Source: Hydractinia symbiolongicarpus (Eukaryota; Cnidaria; Hydrozoa; Anthoathecata; Hydractiniidae). Taken from it: 64,000 nucleotides of DNA. Shown here one piece after another: positions 61,601 to 64,000 of this stretch. The DNA lies in assembly GCF_029227915.1 (NCBI RefSeq), contig NC_079888.1, forward strand, positions 23,726,001 through 23,790,000, written 5' to 3'. The position numbers and the translations under genes are program-made. The notes below the pieces were generated by a model. That model was given only the letters and a program-made list of their open reading frames with translations. It ran no database searches and was not told the DNA's origin. Each line of letters opens with the position of its first letter. Positions within the stretch are counted from its first letter, which is position 1.

Positions 61601-64000
61601 CGCATGAGACTTGCAGTTTTCAAAAATGTTTTCATTTTTGATGAGATGCTTAATGAAAGAGGTTTAATCGCCGGAAAACGAAAACCCGCGATTTCCCGTT
61701 AATCCTGGCTTGGCCCGTATAGTCAAAAGTATACAAAGAAAGTACCCAGGGAGTAAACTCATTTCCCGAACGATTTTTTAAATTATTTTTTCACCACTAA
61801 AACGCATGAGACTTGTAGTTTTTTAAAAATGTTTTCATTTTTGATGAGACGCTGAATAAAAGCAGTTTAATCGCCGGCAAACGAAAAACTGCAATTCTCT
61901 ATATCCCGGACTCGGCCCGTATAGTCAAAAGTATACAAAGAAAGTACCCAGGGAGTAAACTCATTTCCAGAACGATTTTTTAAATAATTTTTTTACCACT
62001 AAAACGCATAAGACTTGTAGTTTTCAAATATGTTTTCATTTTTGATGAGACGCTGAATAAAAGCAGTTTCATCGCCGGCAAACGAAAACCTGCGATTTCC
62101 CTAAATCCCGGACTCGGCCCGTATAGTCAAAAGTATACAAAGAAGGTACCCAGGGAATAAACTCATTTCCCGAACGATTTTTTAAATTATTTTTTCACCA
62201 CTAAAACGCATGAGACTTGTAGTTTTTAAAAATGTTTTCATTTTTGATGAGACGCTGAATAAAAGCAGTTTAATCGCTGGCAAACGAAAACCTGCGATTT
62301 CCCTAAATCCTGGACTTGGCCCGTATAGTCAAAAGTATACAAAGAAAGTACCTACGGAGTAAACTCATTTCCAGAACGATTTTTTAAATTATTTTTTCAC
62401 TACTCAAACGCATAAGACCTGTTGTTTTTAAAAATGTTTTCATTTTTGATGAGACGCTGAATAGAAGAAGTTTAATCGCCGGCAAACGAAAACCCGCGAT
62501 TTCCCGTAAATCCCGGGCTTGGCCCGTATAGTCAAAAGTATACAAAGAAAGTACCCAGGGAGTAAACTCATTTCCCGAACGATTTTTTATATTATTTTTT
62601 TACCACTAAACATATGAGACATCTAGTTTTCAAAAATGTTTTCATTTTTGATGAGACGCTTAATGAAAGAGGTTTAATCGCCGGCAAACGAAATCCCGCG
62701 TTTTCCCGTAAATCCGAGGCTTGGCCCGTATAGTCGAATGTATACAAAGAAAGTACCCAGGGAGTAAATTCATTTCCCGACCGATTTTTTAAATTTTTTT
62801 TTCACCACTAAAACGCATGAGACTTGCAGTTTTCAAAAATGTTTTCATTTTTGATGAGACGCTTAATGAAAGAGGTTTAATCGCCGGAAAACGAAAACCC
62901 GCGATTTCCTGTAAATCCCGGGCTTGGCCCGTATAGTCGAATGTATACAAAGAAAGTACCCTGTGAGTAAACTCATTTCCAGAACGATTTTTTAAATTAT
63001 TTTTTCACCACTAAAACGCATAAGACTTCTAGTTTTTAAAAATGTTTTCATTTTTGATGAGACGCTGAATAAAAGAAGTTTAATCGCCTGCAAACGAAAA
63101 CCCGCGATTTCCCGTTAATCCCGGCTTGGCCCGTATAGTCAAAAGTATACAAAGAAAGTACCCAGGGAGTAAACTCATTTCCCGAACGATTTTTTAAATT
63201 ATTTTTTCACTACTAAAACGCATGAGACTTGCAGTTTTCAAAAATGTTTTCATTTTTGATGAGTCGCTGAATAAAAGAAGTTTAATCGCCGGCAAACAAA
63301 AACCCGCGATTTCCCGTAAATCCCGGGCTTGGCCCGTATAGTCAAAAGTATACAAAGAAAGTACCCAGGGAGTAAACTCATTTCCAGAACGATTTTTTAA
63401 ATTGTTTTTTCACCACTAAAACGCATGAGACTTGTAGTTTTTAAAAATGTTTTCATTTTTGATGTGACTCTGAATAAAAGCAGTTTAATCGCTGGCAAAC
63501 GAAAACCTGCGATTTCCCTAAATCCCGGACTCGGCCCGTATAGTCAAAAGTATACAAAGCAAGTACCTACGAAGTAAACTCATTTCCAGACCGATTTTTT
63601 AAATTATTTTTTCACTACTAAAACGCATAAGACCTGTTGTTTTTAAAAATGTTTTCATTTTTGATGAGACGCTGAATAGAAGAAGTTTAATCGCCGGCAA
63701 ACGAAAACCCGCGATTTCCCGTAAATCCCGGGCTTGGCCCGTATAGTCAAACGTATACAAAGAAAGTACCCAGGGAGTAAACTCATTTCCCGAACGATTT
63801 TTTATATTATTTTTTTACCACTAAACATATGAGACATCTAGTTTTCAAAAATGTTTTCATTTTTGATGAGACGCTTAATGAAAGAGGTTTAATCGCCGGC
63901 AAACGCAATCCCGCGTTTTCCCGTAAATCCGAGGCTTGGCCCGTATAGTCGAATGTATACAAAGAAAGTACCCAGGGAGTAAACTCATTTCCCGACCGAT
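58670..64000. repeat. Right-end satellite, mixed duplicated segments
   Basis: It starts with the partner of 47,605-49,313, then continues with right-domain monomers. The rare CAAACGCAATCCCGCG occurs at 61,472 and 63,900, 2,428 bp (12 monomers) apart. The stretch at about 61,720-62,160 is a near copy of 39,080-39,530. The window stops inside a monomer after CCCGACCGAT. Confidence 0.82.
61270..61471 (+). repeat. Chimeric monomer joining two subfamilies
   Basis: The first part is a CCTGCG/TACCTACGAAG/ACCTGTTG monomer; after TTTTGATGAGACGCT it switches to TTAATGAAAGAGG, the ending of a different subfamily, and is followed by CAAACGCAATCCCGCG. Elsewhere in the right half exactly one extra monomer lies between these two halves. 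Length is unchanged at 202 bp, so this is an in-register exchange that removed one monomer. Confidence 0.78.

Larger units (their letters stand above)
1..64000. repeat. Tandem satellite array, ~202-bp monomer, about 316-317 copies
   Basis: The whole window is a head-to-tail repeat. The anchor CAAACG (or AAAACG) following CGCCGG recurs at 1, 204, 406, 608, 810, 1011 and onward to 63,900, with spacings of 201-203 bp except in six clearly shortened monomers. All monomers read in the same direction and I saw no inversion, transposable element or unique DNA. A consensus compiled by eye is about 203 bp, 38% GC. Copies differ by scattered substitutions that fall into recurrent subfamilies. Array size and homogeneity are those of eukaryotic satellite DNA (centromeric or other heterochromatin). 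The family is not one I recognise. Both window edges cut the array, so its true length is unknown. There is no gene in any part of it. Confidence 0.98.

Noticed and set aside
1-64000. CRISPR-like array of direct repeats
   Set aside because: The repeats are 202 bp and contiguous, with no unique spacers between short repeats and no cas genes.
1-64000. CENP-B box in the monomer
   Set aside because: On the - strand TTCGTTTGCCGGCGA looks a little like the box, but it lacks the central A and the CGGG of the essential TTCGnnnnAnnCGGG core. No copy I examined restores it.
1-64000. Ribosomal DNA intergenic spacer subrepeats
   Set aside because: Possible in principle for a tandem repeat, but no rRNA gene sequence appears in 64 kb and such spacers are normally interrupted by rDNA units well within that distance.
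1-64000. Telomeric or short microsatellite repeats
   Set aside because: No runs of TTAGGG-like or other short units were seen; the T-rich runs are part of the 202-bp monomer.
1-64000. Promoter-like TATA motifs (GTATAG, TATACAAAG)
   Set aside because: They occur in every monomer with no adjoining gene or initiation context. Satellite transcription cannot be judged from sequence alone.

Overview
This 64 kb window is one uninterrupted tandem array of a satellite DNA with a monomer of about 202 bp (most copies 201-203 bp). It holds roughly 316-317 head-to-tail copies, all in the same orientation. I found no protein-coding gene, rRNA, tRNA, CRISPR array, transposon or unique-sequence island. Every open reading frame is an accidental reading of the repeat. 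The same predicted peptides recur wherever the same monomers recur, and because 202 leaves a remainder of 1 when divided by 3, the frame rotates at each monomer and no frame stays open beyond about 1.8 monomers.

An array of this size and homogeneity points to a eukaryotic chromosome, in a centromeric, pericentromeric, subtelomeric or other heterochromatic block. I do not recognise the monomer as a known satellite family and cannot name the organism. A hand-built consensus is about 38% GC but carries about 12 CpG per monomer (observed/expected about 1.65). This CpG richness argues against long-term methylation-driven CpG decay.

Each monomer has two halves. The CpG-rich half has up to four CCC runs; in one common variant they fit a canonical G-quadruplex/i-motif spacing. 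The AT-rich half has paired T6 tracts and, in many copies, a 9-bp perfect stem with a TTTT loop. The segment GTATACAAAGAAAGTAC is close to invariant, while the flanking CCCGGGCTTGGCCCG region and the segment before the hairpin define subfamilies.

Layout. 1-9,098 and 9,099-15,386: a 45-monomer (9,098 bp) block and a truncated second copy, about 99.9% identical, with nested 2-, 7- and 10-monomer duplications inside. 15.4-18.4 kb: mixed monomers with a local variant. 18.4-25.4 kb: a 6-monomer (about 1,212 bp) higher-order repeat with related flanks. 25.4-31.7 kb: mixed monomers including scarred, shortened ones and a 740-bp duplication. At about 31.2-32.0 kb the subfamily composition changes. 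32.3-38.0 kb: a 2,833-bp (14-monomer) tandem duplication. 38-49.4 kb: mixed, with an 808-bp duplication. 49.4-58.7 kb: a 4,631-bp (23-monomer) tandem duplication with no difference seen. 58.7-64 kb: further copies of right-half subfamilies. The repeat is therefore built from nested duplications of many different lengths, not from one fixed higher-order unit.
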